Assembly: GCA_024336345.1 (NCBI GenBank)
Contig: JANFOG010000015.1
Location: forward strand, 186,001-250,000
DNA: 64,000 nt
Origin: Mariannaea sp. PMI_226
Lineage: Eukaryota > Ascomycota > Sordariomycetes > Hypocreales > Nectriaceae
Direction: 5' to 3'
Each line of letters begins with the position of its first letter. Position 1 is the first letter of the stretch. A model generated the notes under the pieces. It was given only the letters and a program-made list of their open reading frames with translations, had not been told where the DNA came from and searched no databases. The translations under genes were made by a program, and so were the position numbers. Positions 21,601-33,870 of the stretch are shown one piece after another.

Positions 21601-23860
21601 ATATCTTTCAGAGCATCTCAAAACTTCCTCTGGAGATACTTCAAGTAGTGTTCGTCAGCGGCGGGGGCGGGGGTAGGGTCTTCCTCGACATGGACATGTT
21701 GACATTCTGCTGAGTCTCCGGAGCAGACAACGCGGCGTCAGAGATCTCAACGTCAGCATTGAGATCTTCCTCTGGCTCTAACTATTGCTCTGCTGCAGTC
21801 TCGGGCATAGCCACGGGCCCCTCCTTCTTATTGATGATTTTTTACGACCTTCTTATCCGTGCAGGTCTCCTCGAAGAGGCGGATTTGGAATTCATCGACA
21901 GCATTGATTTCCCCTCGCCTTGAGCTGTTCAGCTTAGTGGAATGGGAGGAAGAGGAACTTGTCGTCTCGTATATTTTTCGTACGTTTTTTGTTTTAATTT
22001 CACCATGCAATGATGTATGATCAGATCTAAATTTTTGGTTGGAGGGGGTTGGACATTTAGAGCCAAACAAGGGTGGTTACCCATACTGCAAAGATGATCG
22101 CCACCCCACAACCTTACTCAGTGGAGTTAATCAAGGCACATCGGACGTCCCCCTGTCACAGGGCGAGCGACGTTCGTATTTTATCTCAATAGGAGTTAAT
22201 ATATCTCTCGATCTGACAACTCAATACGAACTACCTAACGAAGGCTCTTATTTTCACCCACAGGGCCCAAATCGACATCCCGTAACCAGATGATCCGAGA
22301 CTAGGTGTCGAAAAGGGCGTTTCCGTATTGAGTTTTGTTCCATATCAAGGCTGGACACAAGCAAGGGGCACGGTACGGGCGCAACAAGATGGCTTCTGGC
22401 CGTGACAGCTCATCAGCAATGCCCTCAACCGGAAATGATTATGAATATCATGATGATACAAGTGAAAAAAAAAAACGTTTTTCTTTTCTGTCCCCCACCC
22501 TAGGCAGGTCTGAGGGCGGCTTATTCGCTAACGAATCACTACATAGCCTCCGCCACCACACCTGGCTGGAGTGGCCAGTTGTTCCTTGTGGGGACGATGG
22601 TAAGTATCCTGTTCTTGTGCCTTGTGTGCACCGGGTTGTCTTTGTTACCATTGGACTGTCTCTAGAGCATCTGGTTTCAGAACTGAGAAGTGTATTTGCC
22701 ACAGCGAGGCGTAGCAGAGCTAGCATTTTGCTCAACCAGACAAGCCTCCGCCATTGTGTCACACAAGAGATCCTCTAGCGCCTTTCTCCTGTTATCGCCG
22801 TACAACCTTTCTCTGCCTAGTCAAGGGAAAGCCTTGGGTTGAATCAGGAAAATCATCAACAAGGACTCCCGGATGATAAAGAAGAAAGTTCCTGGACACG
22901 GCAGCTGGTGTGCACAACGCCATGTCAAATGAGTCCATTTGTGCAAGGGAATCGGACACTGGTTCAGATTGAATCAAGGACCAGGCACCATTAGCCGCCA
23001 GCCTCGAGCCGAGCCGCGCTTGCAGTGGCCCAGACTCCAACACAATATGCATTTCGTGTAGTTATACATGGACATTGATTGACCGGTTTCAGCTCCGAAT
23101 CGGATCTCAGTTTTTCGGGCGGCAATTCAACAGCTGAAGGCGATCGTCGTGAGCAACAAGGGACAGAATGGATCAACAAATTTGGGGCTGAGGCGCTAGA
23201 ATACAATATGGACTAGACCAAGGTACACTATTATTTAGGCAATCGGAAGATTTCGACCTTTATTATATGGAGTTGGGAAGTGCCGCGCGATCAAGTCGCT
23301 ACCTCGCCACTTATGGATGCCCAACCCACCTCTCTTAAGGTCGTCCAGGCGGGCGGCCTCCTCGTAGTGCACTCGGCAACAACATGTTATCGCTAAGTTA
23401 AACCACTAATTATTCGTCGGTAGTTTCGTGAAGCTCGGGGATTTCTTTGGAGTAGCTTAGTAGGAACAAAGGAAGAGCGAACCTTCAGATAGTGTGTTTC
23501 TCGGGGCATTTCAGAGGGGCAGATCTTCGCATCTCACGATAACTACCACTCGGCCGGACCCTGATCGGCAGGGCCCTGATCGACCGGGAGCCCCCTGGCG
23601 CACGAGTCACCTCTGTAGAGCGTGTGAATACACAGTCCGTACTCATTACAACATTTCTAACGGTGTGTGCAGCTGTGTGCAATATGTCTATAAAAACCTC
23701 TCTCTCCTTCGTTCCGAAAGACCAAAGTATTCATCACCTGTCCATTTTTGAAAACGCACCTTATACCCCAGCCCCTCAGGCCAGTAGTCTAGCACTTCCT
23801 ACCGGTTCTTTATAGCCCATCCCATTTACCAGCTTTTCCATCTGAGCACCTCTGCAATCC
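18687..23860. other. Gene-poor stretch of about 5.2 kb
   Basis: I see no gene I can support. The first few hundred bp should hold the permease promoter. A T/C-rich low-complexity stretch is at about 20160-20370. Around 21710-22010 the minus strand has broken protein-like fragments (RLFEETCTDKKVVKNHQ, DVEISDAALSAPETQQ) in different frames with stops, suggesting an old decayed gene. No terminal repeats or transposase motifs were recognised. Confidence 0.35.
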
Positions 23861-25419
23861 ATGACCATGGCTTGGCGTAGCTGGACCTGGCTGCCATGGA
23901 CAACCCTCACCATGTTCGCCTTCAGCGTTTACGCCGAATCCACAATGCCTCCCCATTATCCGCTGCCGAAAAGCACCACACGGGAGGCTACTATATTCCC
24001 CCTCAAGTCTTGGCGGGACAATGAGCAGGCACAAGTGATGTGTCACTATCCTATTTCTGTACGGCTTATTTTATAGTGCTCATCTCCATGTCCACTTTTG
24101 ACTGATAAATACTGGGTAGGGAAATTATTGTTTTCTCCCCCGAGTACTATTCTACGTTACAATCATTGCATCATTAGTCCTGCGTCACCGTCCATGGCTC
24201 TATGCGGGAGCTCTCGCCGCCTCGTTGACGTATTCTGGCTCAGCGGCCATTCACATAATTGTAATGGCCATTTCATATCGCACAGCGGGCGACCTTGACG
24301 TAATCGCATTGGCTCCCATATTTGAGGTCTCGTCTGCAATCTTTATTATTCTGCTTTACTGCTCATCAACCCTTCAAAATGCTGGAAACCCTACAAAACA
24401 GGCTCGCTGGCAGAAAGAAAAGCTGGACCGGCTACGCGAAAGGCTGAAGGAATGGGACCAGCGCCAAATGCACCAAATAAACGCAACGCGGATGGGCGAG
24501 ACGAATGCGAATATAGTCGCGAAAATGGAGCTGGACGAGGCACATCACCGGCGAACTTTCGAAAGGCGCTTGTCCTATTTCACCAGCGTCTCAGGGGGTC
24601 GCTATACTCCGTGAAGGCCGTGACCTTAGCGCACTTAGCAAAAAAGACATGAATCTACTCTTAACTACTGTCACCTCAAACTGGGTTTTGAGCTCGACAT
24701 TGTGGGCACTCTGGTACACACTTTCTTTGCCTATCTTGGGAATTATATATCAGACCCTAGGACTACAAGAGCTCCGACTAAGAGTTTACCGATTTTTACT
24801 TATTATTAGGGATCAAACTAGCCAGCCACGGCGCAGGTTCGCTCAGTTAGTGGCTTTTATAATATGCCTCTGCTTTGTTTTGGCAACTGTAGTGGCGGGG
24901 GGGCTCCTTGTGGCAAACATCGTTATAACCGAGATATATCTCCACGATCTCCCACAGTCTGAAACCCCAATACACGTTGGCTCATGGAGCCCATATGCAA
25001 GTGTAGCGCTTGCATTGGTCGCTACTTTCATTGGGGCCGCCCCAGCCGCTGACACAGTCGCTAAGGATCTCCGGGAGGCAATGCGACATTGCATTAAAAC
25101 TTGCAAACGCACGCCGCTTACCGAGCTAATCCAACGCACTTATATTTGTGTACTCCGTTTTCTCAAACATATTTTTTATATCACGCCCATTGATATTATG
25201 TTGGAGCAGAGAAATTATTTACTGGATACACTGCAAAAGGAGTGGAGGGATTCAGTTGCCTTTTACAAGAATCCTGACGAAGAAGTAGCAAAATATGAAA
25301 GACAACGACAAGAGGATACCGCAGCTGAGTCAGTAGTCATTCAGGATGAGCTAGAAGAGGATGCCACAACTGAGCTGGTAGTTATTCAGGATGGGTTGGA
25401 AGAAAGGCAAATTGTTTGA
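23861..25419 (+). CDS. Multi-pass membrane protein of unknown function, probable frameshift
   Basis: Not recognised by name. Exon 1 is 23861-24058 and encodes a signal-peptide-like start (MTMAWRSWTWLPWTTLTMFAFSVYAES). A 61-bp intron (GTACGG to TAG) follows. Exon 2, from 24120, encodes GNYCFLPRVLFYVTIIASLVL, LYAGALAASLTYSGSAAIHIIVMAI and APIFEVSSAIFIILLYCSS, then a charged coiled-coil-like stretch. At 24594-24598 (GGGGG) this frame runs to a stop at 24612, while the next frame continues with GVAILREGRDLSALSKKDMN, three more membrane segments, a cytosolic tail and an acidic VVIQD(E/G)LEE duplication, to 25419. Removing one G restores one long frame. No good intron donor explains the shift. The layout is like a group of lineage-specific fungal membrane proteins with an N-terminal signal. 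Confidence 0.55.
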
Positions 25420-25848
25420 TGGATCTACTCTGTTACATCACAACCATAGTAAAGAGCCGAAAAGATTGGTGCCAACATTGTGGTAGTCCTCTATCGATGC
25501 ACCCGCAATCTTGGATTAGGAGCTCAACTGTAATTTAACCCGATGAGTTACATGGACGGTTACAAGCACTTGGGAATTGAACAACACAAACGAGACGGGA
25601 ACAATAATATATCTCTAATTCTCAATCCTAGATAGCTAATAATAGATACCTAAGCCTCCGCTATACATTGGTGTATATCCAGTTCACCAATCGTATTCCA
25701 GCAAGGTCAGCGTGAGAGCAAATTCCCTTTCATTGTCACATGGCGCGTCGATCGAGACGCAGTATCGAAGCCAATGGATGCGGGTCTGGGCATTATCACG
25801 GCCATTCGCGTTCACCCAGTCGTGAAGCGAGTCCATACTAATGCGCCT
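25420..25848. other. Intergenic, nothing recognised
   Basis: A/T-rich spacer between two convergent coding regions. It is the shared 3' flank of the membrane protein gene and the unknown minus-strand ORF. Confidence 0.35.
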
Positions 25849-26514
25849 CTATCGGATGTTCTGGATCATCACGGCTTTTTTGAATGCTTTGCGGATGGCT
25901 TTTTGAACCCGAACCATCTCCTCGCCAAGCCTCTCTGCCCGTGCTACGCAACCCGGCATGTCGCCCACCGCCTCGAGGTACATCGTATCCAAGGTCGACC
26001 CGATGCTCATGTCAGGTCTTGGAAGAGCAAGACGTGTGGGCAACCTGAGGATCTCAAGCAAAGAAACCGGAAGCCCTCGCCAGACCATATCCGCCCAGCC
26101 AACCACCTGGTCCCAAAGAGAATTCAGTAGTACACGGTTTGCTCCCTGAAGCGTAGAGGTATCCATAGTCTTGGAGTTCCCAACAATGAGCCTGTCTGGG
26201 TACTGCTCTGGGCCGTCAGAACTCATTGCCCACATCACCACAAAATCTCTTAAAACGCATTCTTTGTGGATCGCACGAATGTGGCTGCCGCTGGGTCCTA
26301 GAAGCAACCCTTCAAAGGCCAGCCATTTTGGCAGACGGACCTCGTACGGGCCACAGATGAGGTCCGTCGTGCGACTATTCGTAAACGAAACGTCCCAGAG
26401 TTGGATGCGCTGCGCAAGCGAGGGCTCGAAACCTGGTTTTGCTTGGTACGTGGCCGCAACACTTTCTGCCTCTGTAGCAGCGCCTAGCACGCGTGTATCT
26501 CTGGAATCCGACAT
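25849..26514 (-). CDS. Hypothetical protein, 221 aa
   Basis: Unrecognised single-exon ORF. It begins MSDSRDTRVLGAATEAES, has a soluble, mixed composition with many Trp and Arg, and includes LPKWLAFEGLLLGPSGSHIRAIH and LWDQVVGWADMVWRGLPVSLL. The C-terminus is a basic amphipathic helix (RAERLGEEMVRVQKAIRKAFKKA). No membrane segments, signal peptide or catalytic motifs are evident. The amino-acid composition is protein-like rather than low complexity, so I keep it, but it sits in a gene-poor region and has no supporting neighbour. Confidence 0.4.
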   Translation of the reverse strand: MSDSRDTRVLGAATEAESVAATYQAKPGFEPSLAQRIQLWDVSFTNSRTTDLICGPYEVRLPKWLAFEGLLLGPSGSHIRAIHKECVLRDFVVMWAMSSDGPEQYPDRLIVGNSKTMDTSTLQGANRVLLNSLWDQVVGWADMVWRGLPVSLLEILRLPTRLALPRPDMSIGSTLDTMYLEAVGDMPGCVARAERLGEEMVRVQKAIRKAFKKAVMIQNIR

Positions 26515-28385
26515 CTATATTGGCAGACAATGATTAGTTAATCTTTGTAATCGATCGAGCATTTGATACTTACCTTGTTTATTGATTGCTGGGTTGCAAA
26601 TTTAGAACCTGGAGGGTGAAAGATTGTTGATGGAAAAAAGGAAGAAGAGGAAAAAGGGGGGTTGTGCGGTTGAGAAAGCAGGAAAACAAAACGCGATGCA
26701 CGGGTCTACCCAAGATGGCACACAAGTTGGACTACAAACTTCTTTGCCACTTGTCAAACGACTGCAAACCATTGAATCACTGATCCAGTATTCATGGGAT
26801 GAAAATCTGCTCACTTGCTGGCAAACAGTGAGGGCAGTTGAGTGCACCCAAAAACCGAGCCAAAAATTACTTTTATTGTACCACCTTGATATCAGTCACT
26901 ATCCGTTCGCGAGCATATAAAAATTGCAAACTAGGTCATACCTTTTTTTTTTTTTTTTTGCATTGAGAATTGACATAATTTAATCTCTAGCTAACAAGAT
27001 GAACTTCAACGACCGATGACAAACTTGCACCACGTTTCGTTTCTGGTATTTCCTGGTAATATCACCAGCAACATGAGGAGCATCGGTGGTATCAATAGCA
27101 ACTACCATAACACGGGTTAGCATCACTTGAACTTGCGAGAGTTTTGCTAATGTATTGCAGATGTTTACGTCCGTCGCTCCCCATCCCCCGTTCTCTCTTA
27201 CTTCCTCCCTTACCCTTGTCTTCCGCCTTGCGTATGTAGCCCGTTATCCCATATGTGGACGGTATGTCTCTGTATCTACGTTTTGTGAGCACCTCACTAA
27301 CTCTCCAAGGTGCACTGACGTTGGAGTCTGTTGGATTCGACGAGCAAGGTAGGGCCGCTGTCAATAAGGCCCGAGCAGGTTACAGCTTGGTTTCCCCCCT
27401 CCCTCCTACGATACCAAACTGACGACACGACCGACGACGACCGACGACGACAACAAAGACGACTACGACTACGAGGAAATTACCAACAACGGAGACAAGT
27501 TGGATAAAGAAACTTTTCAACTATCGCGCACGGGCATCCATTTCCAAGCAAGACTGCGGAAATGTAAGCCTATGCAAGAAGTTACACCTATTCTTATATC
27601 GTCATACACACACACACACCGATCGGCTAGATGTTCGTAAAGATATTCTCAAACAGCTCCAGTAACATAAAAACGAGCTATAACAACTTGGAAATACAAA
27701 GAAAGGTCAAGAAGAAATGAGATCATTGCTGCTGAAAATGGCCAATTAGTTCCATCGTCTCGTCCGTGATGGTATCCATAGTATAGACCGTGACTCCTGT
27801 TTAGGAACTTGGGGGACACTCAACATATTTTGAGTGCAAAATAAGAAACTTGAATTGAGTGGGATCACACCCATCGCAACCAAGGCTCGCTGTATCTGAT
27901 ATACACTGGAGTTTCATCTCGATGATTTGATATACGTGGGGTGAATTGGCTGGTCATGGATGTATTTTCTGCAACGAGAAGCTAGAGAATTCAATCAACT
28001 AATGCATCTGTTGTGTCACTATGCAATCAAGCAATGAGCGCAGACGAGTTTAAGTGTAGTTGACCCAAAATACCAGTCCTATTAATTGGTGAATGGCTGT
28101 GTAAATTGGACTGTCATCGCTATCTAAATTACTTTATAACCACACAACTGGTCGCAGTTGTCATTTGCCGCCCGATAATGCCAGTTTCAATCTCTATGTT
28201 TTTTTTTTCATTTTCTTTTCTCTCTTAATTCTTGCATTATAGACATTAATTACCACATTTCGTACCACTACCGCCACCACTACCATCATCCTCATTACCA
28301 GTACATGTGCAATAAGCTAGACTTCTAAATAACTTACTTCTTCTTCTTCTTATTCCACTCCTTTCTAACTTTTATTTTTCTAGCA
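26515..28385. other. Gene-poor spacer of about 1.9 kb
   Basis: No gene supported. It contains a T run at 26941-26959, a repeated CCGACGACGA word near 27430-27450, a short (CA)n at about 27606-27620, and pyrimidine-rich DNA with CTAAC...CTAG just before 28386 that resembles an intron 3' end. Confidence 0.35.
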
Positions 28386-29105
28386 ATGTCTGAATCAAGT
28401 TCATCCGTCTTGCCTATGAGGCCAAGGAAGAGAATGCGAATTGAGGATTCGCAACCGCCCGCTGCCTATGGTAGCAACAAACCTTCTCCAATGCTTGTCG
28501 ATACTTTGCAACAAGGCTTATTACGCCTTCTTCAAGAATATCGACCTCCAATCGAGCCCAAAGACTGATACTTGATTCTGGGACCTCAGTAGCCTGCATT
28601 CAGCGATGCGTGGACTGCGGAGAACGGGGCTGCCCGTACTTCACCAGTCCTGAATGCTCCGGCATTCTTGGCTGCTGCTCCGAGCTGCGAATCGGACAAC
28701 CGCGACGGCGTAATTGGCGACCGTGAGCAGCTTCGCAATGTTATACGCGAAGGGCTATCCAATCCACCACTTCGCAATTTCATACGCGAAGAAATCCCCA
28801 ATACGGTTCGCGACATTGTCCGCGTGGAGGCTCGCGAAGCGATGGGGCAGGTAAACCAGACGCTTGCTCAGACGACTCAGGCTTTAGTCAAAGGCCAGCA
28901 AGAAGAGGCAAGAAAGCGCTCTGAGATGGCTCAATCAGGCGAGCAGGTGGCTCGTGCCATTGGCCAGATTCAGGCCGCGCTGGGGAGCCAGCAAGCTACC
29001 CTCGGCCAAATCCAGGCCACATTGGGGAGCTGGCAACGAGAGCCGGCTGACCCATTGGATGGATATGTGGATCATGGCTCCTCGACTGGGAAGGTTGAGG
29101 AGTAG
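28386..29105 (+). pseudogene. Decayed paralogue A: MRPRKRM / coiled-coil protein
   Basis: An open frame of 240 codons is interrupted by TGA (28566) and TAG (28590). The same frame then continues without further stops to 29105. The N-terminus carries LPMRPRKRM(R)IEDSQ and the middle ILGPQ*PAFS. The C-terminal half is a heptad-rich helix (REGLSNPPLRNFIREE, EAMGQVNQTLAQTTQAL) with an imperfect repeat LGSQQATLGQIQATLGSW. It is related to the region at 52059-53005, which has LPMRPRKRMQVEDSQ and ILGPRHPAFS at the same spacing. A 3' splice-like CTAAC...CTAG precedes the ATG in both copies, suggesting a lost upstream exon or a 5' UTR intron. No function is assigned. Confidence 0.65.
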
Positions 29106-30553
29106 GGAATGGAGGAGGAAGAGGAGTCAGTTTGGGTGTGGAGGACAGCTTCGAACTGAAGTCATTGGAGGGCTGGGAGCAGCTCCAGCTGCGGAGTGTA
29201 CCAATTGCTTGCCATAATAACCCCCTCAATTTACCATTCGCCTCGGTTGTTGCTTGCTTACTTACCGATTCACCACTTTTCAACTTTATTTCGCCATGAC
29301 CCTTTTCGGACGACAAAGGGACTTTGATTGGTTGAACAAAGCCCCAAATCATTCCCTTCTTATCCAGCCCCCCCACACACACATTAGATCGATCTAGCAA
29401 CTGAAGAAGAGTAATGAATGAAAACCAGTTAGTCGAACCCAGGACGTTTGTCAAGTCGTCGGGCAGATGATTACTACCGCAGCACAATATGTCGCCAGAC
29501 GAGCTACCGAATCGAGCAATGTTTCCTAAGCTCGATGGTCAAGGATACCGTCAAAAGGGAGCAGATGCTTGGAGATGCGCCAGTCCCACCCTTGAACCAC
29601 TGTTTTAGACTGAATTGACCAAGCCACCATTTTGCAGATTGTCTTTTCGCCGTACCACTACTTCAATTAGAACCACTAATTGACAGCTACCCATGATCCA
29701 AGCAATATTTGCTCGTAATTTTTTTGTTCCGGAAGTTTCTGCTGTCACTCTACCGTCAAGGTCACACATATGAGGTTGAATCATGGACAGTGTCCAGTCA
29801 ACGACCGTAAAAAGGTTTCAAGCAGCCATGGACGACTGGAACTACAAGTAAAATTATTCCCTTGACCAATACTTTAGATCCTTGGACGTGTGCTGACCGG
29901 CGCTAGAGCCCAGGAGAATTGATCGACACAGTAAAAAACATGTCCCGCCGCCTGCTACAACGCATGGATGCCAAGCTGTGATGCTTTCCGAACCGCGTTG
30001 GGGAGATGAAGACTGTGATAACCAAAGGGATATAGCGGCCCACAATGGCGACTATGAGTTAACGAGAACAGCACCTTTAGCAAGGATGAAAGATAGCAGA
30101 GGACGGAGACAAGAACTCCTAATAACGTCTCGAACCTGACTCCTCTTCCTCCTCTGCCTCCTCTTCCTCCTCTGCCTCCTCTGCCTCCTCTTCCTCCTCC
30201 TGCTCCTCCTCCTCCTCGCGACCCAAACTTGACGGCAGCGACTACAACGAAAGCAATCGTAACGACAGTAACTACAACGAAAAACACAACGAATGCGTCG
30301 GCAACTTTTTACTGCCTGAGCATGCGGGCGAGGAAATGATCTAGGTTCAAATCTTGTCAGCTGTCGCACTTCCAAACATTGCAGCTGTCAAGAACCGATA
30401 TTCCGTTTCCACTGATCAGGTAAACAAACCACACACATACACAGACACACACACATAAACCACTCAAACTTGTCTTCTCGTTCCATAATCCGCACTTTGT
30501 TGTTTCGACAATACTCAACACCAATACCCATCGTCATTGCCACCATCGCTAAG
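29106..30553. other. Gene-poor spacer with CCT/CCTCTT repeat
   Basis: No gene supported. A (CCTCTGCCTCCTCTTCCT)-type tract at about 30140-30220 generates artificial Arg- and Gly-rich readings on the minus strand. A (CA)n-like tract lies at about 30428-30458. Confidence 0.4.
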
Positions 30554-31405
30554 ATGAATCCATCAAACAACCGACGGGATCGACGTTATCACCCCTATGG
30601 GGACGCTAGCAATCGCCGCGACAATAACCGCGCCCAAAACGGCAGAGGACGTCAGCATCACTCTGACGAAAGGGATTTTTCCCCTCCCCCCGATCAAAGC
30701 CCTCGCAAAATCGGCGCTCTCCCAGTAGTCAAAATGGAGCTTAGAGCATTCAAAAACAAGCAAGGAATTCTCGTAAGCCTTGATGCCGTTAACCGCTCCC
30801 TAGGAGGCGGTCCCCAGACCCGAATTAGGACGGCCGATCCTACCGCCATAGGGGCGGTAATGGTCAAAACAAACATCGATAACGACGTCGCCCACGCCTG
30901 CAAGGATGTCAGGGAGTGCACTGGCGCGTCCGAAATCGTTGCTTGCATATACCCGTGCAACGCACGCATCAACGCTGAACTCCGGCGCACCACCGGGACA
31001 CCACCACCATCATTCCAACCCCACGCCATTGCCACTGCCTCTGCCGCTCCTACCGAAAGCGACACCGGCCCAACTGACAACCCGAGCACAAATATCTCAA
31101 ACATCTTTCAACAATTAGCAGACTTGGCAAAAGAATTCTCATTCACGGCAGATACAGACCTGTATGGGTTGGCCCGGGACGCTGTGCCACTCCTATTGAG
31201 CCCTGAGGTGAAGCGAGGGCTGAATCATTTCAAGAGTTACGCAGATGTCAATGTCTGGTATTGTCTCCGGACATTTTTACGTGAGTGGAGGTTTACAAGT
31301 ACGGCGCCCTCCTCACAAAATGGCACCGGTATCATGGTGCGTCTGACAGACGAGTGCCAATTGGAGTTGGGACGAGCTGGTGACACGACGGTTGGCATCA
31401 ACTGA
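30554..31405 (+). CDS. Hypothetical protein with basic N-terminus, 283 aa
   Basis: Unrecognised. The start at MNPSNNRRDRRYHPYG is chosen over an in-frame ATG 28 codons upstream because the upstream part reads like 5' UTR. Residues 1-50 are rich in Arg/Asn/His (NRRDNNRAQNGRGRQHH) and could bind nucleic acid. A compact soluble region follows (KIGALPVVKMELRAFKNKQGILVSLDAVNRSLGGG) with an Ala/Thr/Pro linker. The C-terminus (IFQQLADLAKEFSFTADTDLYGLARDAVPLLLSPEVKRGL, FKSYADVNVWYCLRTFLREWRF) is helical. No catalytic motif was recognised. It lies in the gene-poor region between the two decayed loci and may be lineage-specific or element-derived. Confidence 0.45.
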   Translation: MNPSNNRRDRRYHPYGDASNRRDNNRAQNGRGRQHHSDERDFSPPPDQSPRKIGALPVVKMELRAFKNKQGILVSLDAVNRSLGGGPQTRIRTADPTAIGAVMVKTNIDNDVAHACKDVRECTGASEIVACIYPCNARINAELRRTTGTPPPSFQPHAIATASAAPTESDTGPTDNPSTNISNIFQQLADLAKEFSFTADTDLYGLARDAVPLLLSPEVKRGLNHFKSYADVNVWYCLRTFLREWRFTSTAPSSQNGTGIMVRLTDECQLELGRAGDTTVGIN

Positions 31406-33411
31406 CGCAGAATACGATAAATACGAAATACCGGTTAGAGAGACACCCACTGGAGTAACTTATGTACAGGTGATTTAAGACACACTGTGATTGGGTCTGA
31501 TGAAGAAAGGAGCTTTTGGAGGTTGGAAAAACTGTTCTGACCAAGTCAGGGACCCTCATTTTTTGCTACACCCATCTGGGCTTTGCAAATTCAATAAGCT
31601 CGCCTCTGGGAGATAGATAGAAGCACCCAAAAAAAAAAGACGATTGAGATCAAGTTCGTTTACGCAATATTGTCATTTGCCATTGTATCTAACCGTTCTA
31701 ACCCAGCTTGACCTTGTTCCCGTAGGTTGAATTACCGCCACATTCCCACTATATCGAGTAAATTTGAGCATGCCACATCGGTACCTGCTAATCAGCCAGG
31801 TAGGAACGAATATGAGTCGGTCGTCCCGTAGGGCGGCGGCATATCACACTTCTTCCTAACAAGGATGTCTAGCCTGTTCTTGTAGAGTTGAGCGCGCGTA
31901 GAGTCGCCGCCACAGCCATCGGAGGTCCTCTCGGTTCGCTTGACCACATTTTCTCATTATTTCTTCGATCTTGTAGGCCAGTTGGATTACATAGCAGCGA
32001 CGCAATTTTCCAGAGCGGAAGATGTGACGATTCTTGAGTATTCGGTTCGTCGTCCTCGGTCGGCAGGATGGACGGGTATAACTTCGCCGCTACTGACGGT
32101 TAGCTGGATGGCTCCTAATAGCACCTTATTTTCTCCTTCTTTTTTTTCTACCTAGTATAATCAATGCCGGTCTTGTCACTTGTGATGGATATGCCAGAAT
32201 GGGGAGGTGATGAGGCTAGGTGAAGGATATAAAATGAGCCAGCTGTGACTTTGGACATTGTTATTTCATGTGTGTGTATTCGCTTCTAGTAAAAATAGCT
32301 TGTGATACACACAAACTAGTCCAAGCCAGTGGGAATTTTTGCTTGATCAAATGGTGACACAATTGATAATAAAAAAAGAAAGAAAAAAATCAACAGTTAG
32401 AAACAGGGCATCTTGACGAGGTTTCTTAATTGAGACATATGAGCGGCATGATTCACCCAATGATTCCATCAATTAGTTGTAATTACGATTCTTGAAATGA
32501 CATCACCACTGAAGATGTACTCGAACTAGAAGCAGTTGATCATCTAACGCGGTGGCATTTCACGTCGAGTTCGTGTCTGGGAACTTGATTTTCACGGGAA
32601 AACCTAATAACCAACACTTTTTTTTTTCCTACAGTAGTTTTTCTTTCATTCTTTATATATTTAATGACAAACGTGACAGATTATATAAAGAACAAAAAAA
32701 AAGACACAACCAAGTTCAGCTCCACCCAGCCTACTCATCGTGGGCTGGGTACATGATGGCTGTAACGACTCCAGGAGCCGACAGCCAAAAAAACCCCACA
32801 ACTTCCTCCACGCCATAGGCATGTTGAATCAGGCGGCAAGCCGCCGCAAAATCCTCTGGGTCGGACGAAGTGACTATCATTTTCGCTAAAGCTTGTTAGA
32901 TAGTTTTCTATAAGTCCTATTCTTTTATTTTTACTTGCGAGTAAAATGGGGTCGGGCGATAATAATATTTTTTTTTTGGTAAAGTGGGGAGACAATATAA
33001 ATTTTAGGAAAAGTTATGTGAAGGAGTGAAAAAAAATATTAGTAAAGCTGGGGAATATTATCTGTTTTTTCCCTTGCACTTCTTATTTATATACCTTTAG
33101 CCAATGAATAAATTGTAATATTCGTTCCAGTCTTAAATAGCTATTATTGGGCGTAGATAGGTGAACCTGCAATCGAGTGGGCGCGTGGTTCTGTAGAAAT
33201 GTTTATCGTGAGCATCAATGTCGGATTGCCATGGCCGAAAGTATGCAAAGACCCATTATAAAGCGTCAAAGGTGATATTGACTCAAAGAACTAAATATCG
33301 TAGTCACTGAACTGGTTGCGCCAGCGAATTGGTGGACATTGACATAAACCCGGCCTTTCTGGCTAAGCTGGTTACAAAAAACACATTCTGATTCATGTTT
33401 ATCCACGGGGT
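31406..33411. other. Gene-poor, partly AT-rich spacer
   Basis: No gene supported. A/T richness rises from about 32600 onwards, with A runs, T runs and repeated AATATT words around 32950-33070. Confidence 0.35.
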
Positions 33412-33870
33412 GAGCCGCCTATTGTTTACGCGGTCTCCCGTGAATCCTCTTCTCTGAGCGAGCCTGATCTTCTAGACTCTGTAGTCTCTACTTCCCCGGA
33501 TGAACCTATCGCATATGGAGGCTCGCGTGTTTCTCCTTATTCACTAGGCGGCAAGCCTACTCCTCTGGTCGCCGCTCCACTTCGTGAACTCTCCTCTTTT
33601 GTTCCTGAGAGTCTGGAGGTCTCTCCAAGCTCTCGTGTCCCCGTAGACTTGCCTGTGGTAAATGTGGTACTCCATCGGGAGATGAGAGAACCAACGACTG
33701 AGCTCGCGAGGGACCAGTTCTTCAATTTGGAGCTCGCAGAGTTAAGGGCCTATACCAATGGGTAGCAAGCGCAGATTGATCTGCAGCAGGCCCAATTTCG
33801 GCATCTGGAGGCCACTATTTAGGACTTGCAGCAAGAGAATGCTCGATTGAGAGCAGATCGGGCAATCTAA
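33412..33870 (+). pseudogene. Decayed ORF with C-terminal coiled coil
   Basis: From 33412 one frame is open for about 115 codons: SEPDLLDSVVSTSPDEP, SYSLGG-like and REMREPTTELARDQFFNLELAELRAY. It then hits TAG, continues QAQIDLQQAQFRHLEATI, hits a second TAG, and continues DLQQENARLRADRAI before a third stop. The coiled-coil heptads continue across both stops, so they look like point mutations in a former gene. There is no start codon and no recognisable family. It is immediately followed by an AT-rich block. Confidence 0.45.

Noticed and set aside
22335..22778. 147-codon plus-strand ORF
   Set aside because: Composition is not protein-like, it is equally open on the other strand, and no motif is recognised.
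29955..30375. Minus-strand RGG-like or Arg-rich ORFs
   Set aside because: They arise from a CCT/CCTCTT repeat tract and have no independent support.
30330..30375. tRNA T-arm-like AGGTTCAAATCTTGT
   Set aside because: No matching acceptor, D or anticodon arms on either strand.
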